Assembly (NCBI GenBank): GCA_033720695.1
Contig: JAWWCA010000139.1
Coordinates: forward strand, 1-9,804
Origin: DATGQT01 sp033720695
GTDB lineage: Bacteria > Bacteroidota > Rhodothermia > Rhodothermales > Rubricoccaceae
Direction of reading: 5' to 3'
Length of the DNA stretch: 9,804 bases
The translations under genes were made by a program, and so were the position numbers. The notes under the pieces were generated by a model, which saw only the letters and a list, made by a program, of their open reading frames with translations, searched no databases and was not told where the DNA came from. The first letter of the stretch is position 1. Each line of letters starts with the position of its first letter. Of the stretch, positions 8,316 to 9,804 are shown one piece after another.

Positions 8316-9254
8316 ATGGCCGTTAATGCAGTGGCAGACCTCCGCCTCACCCTCCCCGAGCTCCAGCTCCGCATCGAGGGCTTCCTGACCGAGTACCTCG
8401 ACGGGAAGAGCCCCGAGACTGTCGGCACCTACCGGCGCACGCTCAACGAGTTCGAGCGCTACTTCGCGCGGGAACGGGCGCGGAAGGGGGCCGGCTTCCG
8501 GTTTCGGGAGGAGGACGTCGAGGCCTACAAGCGCTACCTGATGGAAGAGCGCGAGCTCAGCCAGGTCTCGGTCTCGACCTATCTCACCGCGCTCCGCCGG
8601 CTCTGCCAGTACCTCGTGAGCACGGGCGAGCTCGAGGAGAACCCGGCCCGCGGCGTGAAGGGGAACCGACGCCCCTCATCGCATTCGCGCGGGGTGCTCC
8701 GCGAGGAGGAGGTCGCGCGCCTGTTCGAGGCCGTGGAGGGGACCGACCTCCTCGCCCGACGCGACCGCGCCCTCATGGCGCTGATGGTCTACGGCGGGCT
8801 CGCCGAGATCGAGCTCGTCCGCGCCGACTACGAGGACCTCGACCAGACCCTCCTCGGGTGGTACCTCCGTGTCCAGGGTAAGGGGCGCACGACGAAGGAC
8901 GAGCAGGTCCCGCTCGACGAGCCCGCCGTGGAGCCGCTCCGGGCCTACCTCGAAGCGCGCGGCCGGGTGCGGCCCGAGGACCCCCTGTTCATCAGCCACG
9001 GACGCCGGTCCGAGGGGTCTCGGCTCAACACCCGCTCTGTCCGCAGCCGGGTCAACACCCACCTCAAAGCGGCCGGCCTCAAGCGGCCCGGCATCACGCC
9101 GCACTCGCTCACGCACACCGCCGCGCTCATCTGGCTCAACGACGGGATCGCACTCGAGGAGGTCCGCCGCCGCATGCGCCACGGCACGCTCGACACCACG
9201 ATGATCTACTTCCGCAAGCAGGGCCTCCTCAAGCGCCAGCCCGAGCCCAGCTGA
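8316..9254 (+). CDS. Tyrosine recombinase/integrase-family protein lacking both catalytic arginines
   Basis: A 312-residue protein with XerC/XerD-like architecture. An N-terminal SAM-like core-binding domain (about 16-112; SPETVGTYRRTLNEF, SVSTYLTALRRL) is followed by a catalytic-type domain (about 122-305). Aligning the motifs gives: Arg I position Ala163 (GLAEIEL instead of GLRxxEL), beta-strand Lys189 (VQGKGR), His263 present, Arg II position Thr266 (HSLTHT instead of HxLRHT), His289 (MRHGTLDTT) and nucleophile Tyr298 (MIYF). Both arginines that activate the phosphate are therefore replaced. Normal strand cleavage is doubtful; a DNA-binding, accessory or altered recombination role is possible. 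There is no excisionase, att repeat or transposon gene nearby, and its codon use matches the host genes. The ATG at 8316 is the only sensible start; a nearby ATG at 8326 is out of frame. Confidence 0.9.
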   Translation: MAVNAVADLRLTLPELQLRIEGFLTEYLDGKSPETVGTYRRTLNEFERYFARERARKGAGFRFREEDVEAYKRYLMEERELSQVSVSTYLTALRRLCQYLVSTGELEENPARGVKGNRRPSSHSRGVLREEEVARLFEAVEGTDLLARRDRALMALMVYGGLAEIELVRADYEDLDQTLLGWYLRVQGKGRTTKDEQVPLDEPAVEPLRAYLEARGRVRPEDPLFISHGRRSEGSRLNTRSVRSRVNTHLKAAGLKRPGITPHSLTHTAALIWLNDGIALEEVRRRMRHGTLDTTMIYFRKQGLLKRQPEPS

Positions 9255-9265
9255 GGGGGTCCTGG

Positions 9266-9733
9266 TCAGTCTCCGATCCGCTCGGCGCGGAGGGTCGCCA
9301 CCGGCCGCGCCTCGCCCTCGGCCTCGGGGGTCCCGGGGTAGGGCGTCAGGGCGAGGAGCGTGAAGCGGAGGCCGCCGCGCGTCGCCGACTGCTCCGGGCG
9401 GGGCTCCGTCTCGGCATCCGCGTAGCCGGGGATCTGGAGGCGCACCTCCCCGATGGAACGGGGGCCGACGAACGAGAACGCCGTCACGGCTTCGCCCGCC
9501 CGGACGCAGTTGACGTCGGCCGGGCAGCGGCTGTCCGAGAGGACGGCCTCGAACCGGAGCCGCTGGCCCTCAAGGAGCACGGCGCCGCCGCGCTGCACCT
9601 CGAACACGTCGTCGAGGGCGACCCGGGCCATCCGGGAGCGTGTGGCGTCGGGGGAGCCGCCGACGGGGCGGGGGGACCCGCATCCGGGGGCAGCGAGGAG
9701 AACGGCGAGGGCAGGGAGGAGGACCGAGCGCAC
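9266..9733 (-). CDS. Small hypothetical lipoprotein with CPADVNC motif
   Basis: A 155-residue protein starting at a GTG (9733-9731); no ATG lies in frame upstream in the window. The N-terminus MRSVLLPALAVLLAAPGC is a lipoprotein signal peptide with Cys18 as the lipidated residue, followed by a Gly/Pro/Ser-rich tether. The mature part (about 36-153) is predicted beta-rich. It contains DSRCPADVNCVRAGEA (67-82), a pattern I recognise from small uncharacterised lipoproteins where the two Cys (70 and 76) probably form a disulfide. The protein should be anchored in the periplasm or outer membrane. No function is known to me. The gene is convergent with the recombinase-like gene, with 11 bp between the two stop codons. 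Presence as a lipoprotein gene is secure; the exact start is less so. Confidence 0.85.
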   Translation of the reverse strand: MRSVLLPALAVLLAAPGCGSPRPVGGSPDATRSRMARVALDDVFEVQRGGAVLLEGQRLRFEAVLSDSRCPADVNCVRAGEAVTAFSFVGPRSIGEVRLQIPGYADAETEPRPEQSATRGGLRFTLLALTPYPGTPEAEGEARPVATLRAERIGD

Positions 9734-9779
9734 GAGGGGAGGCGAGCGTCTGAGGGACGGGGGAGAAACGGAGCCGGCG

Positions 9780-9787
9780 GCAATTTA
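9780..9787 (-). promoter_or_regulatory. Candidate -7 box for the lipoprotein gene
   Basis: On the minus strand TAAATTGC matches the same TAnnTTGC form as the box before the recombinase-like gene. It lies about 46 bp upstream of the GTG start. The -33 region falls beyond the right edge, so the promoter cannot be completed. Confidence 0.4.
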
Positions 9788-9804
9788 GCCTGCGGCTTCG
9801 CCTC

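Noticed and set aside
8316..9254. Mobile element or genomic island marked by the integrase-family gene
   Set aside because: No tRNA, att-like direct repeats, excisionase or cargo genes are visible. Codon use is host-like and the active site is non-canonical.

Overview
The window looks like chromosomal DNA from a high-GC member of the Rhodothermota/Rhodothermales (Rubricoccaceae-like, e.g. Rubrivirga or a relative). Three things point there: strongly GC-biased third codon positions in most genes, a secreted protein ending in a typical type IX secretion (T9SS) type A sorting domain, and Bacteroidota-type -7 promoter boxes (TAnnTT-G/C) with no obvious Shine-Dalgarno sequences. The lineage is inferred from sequence character only.

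Layout. Positions 1-340 (minus) hold the start of an ArsN2-like GNAT acetyltransferase that runs off the left edge; its codon use is clearly different from the rest. A 97-bp divergent spacer separates it from a complete K+-dependent membrane pyrophosphatase (438-2567, plus), which ends at a perfect 14-bp hairpin. A small membrane-anchored di-haem cytochrome c follows (2723-3610, plus). A 192-bp spacer then carries a G11 tract, a 20-bp palindrome and a -7-like box, and leads into a 748-residue secreted T9SS substrate (3803-6049, plus) that also ends at a strong hairpin. Next is a two-lipoyl-domain dihydrolipoamide acyltransferase (E2; 6306-8174, plus), then a tyrosine-recombinase-fold protein (8316-9254, plus). 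Last is a convergent small lipoprotein gene (9266-9733, minus) that leaves only 11 bp between the two stop codons. The longest gene-free stretch is 256 bp (6050-6305).

How the genes fit together. Most genes look individually transcribed: there are terminators after two of them and candidate promoters before several. The pyrophosphatase (ion pumping), cytochrome c (electron transfer) and E2 (2-oxo acid oxidation) are all central energy metabolism, but nothing shows that they form one system. E1 and E3 of the 2-oxo acid dehydrogenase complex are not in the window.

The most unusual item is the recombinase-like protein. It keeps the fold, the Lys, two His and the nucleophilic Tyr, but has Ala and Thr where both catalytic arginines should be. 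Its GC-biased codons and lack of mobile-element company suggest a long-resident protein with a non-standard role. Other points of interest are a 39-bp perfect direct repeat inside the E2 gene, the palindrome in front of the secreted-protein gene, and the uncharacterised core of that secreted protein. I found no rRNA, tRNA, CRISPR array or insertion sequence.
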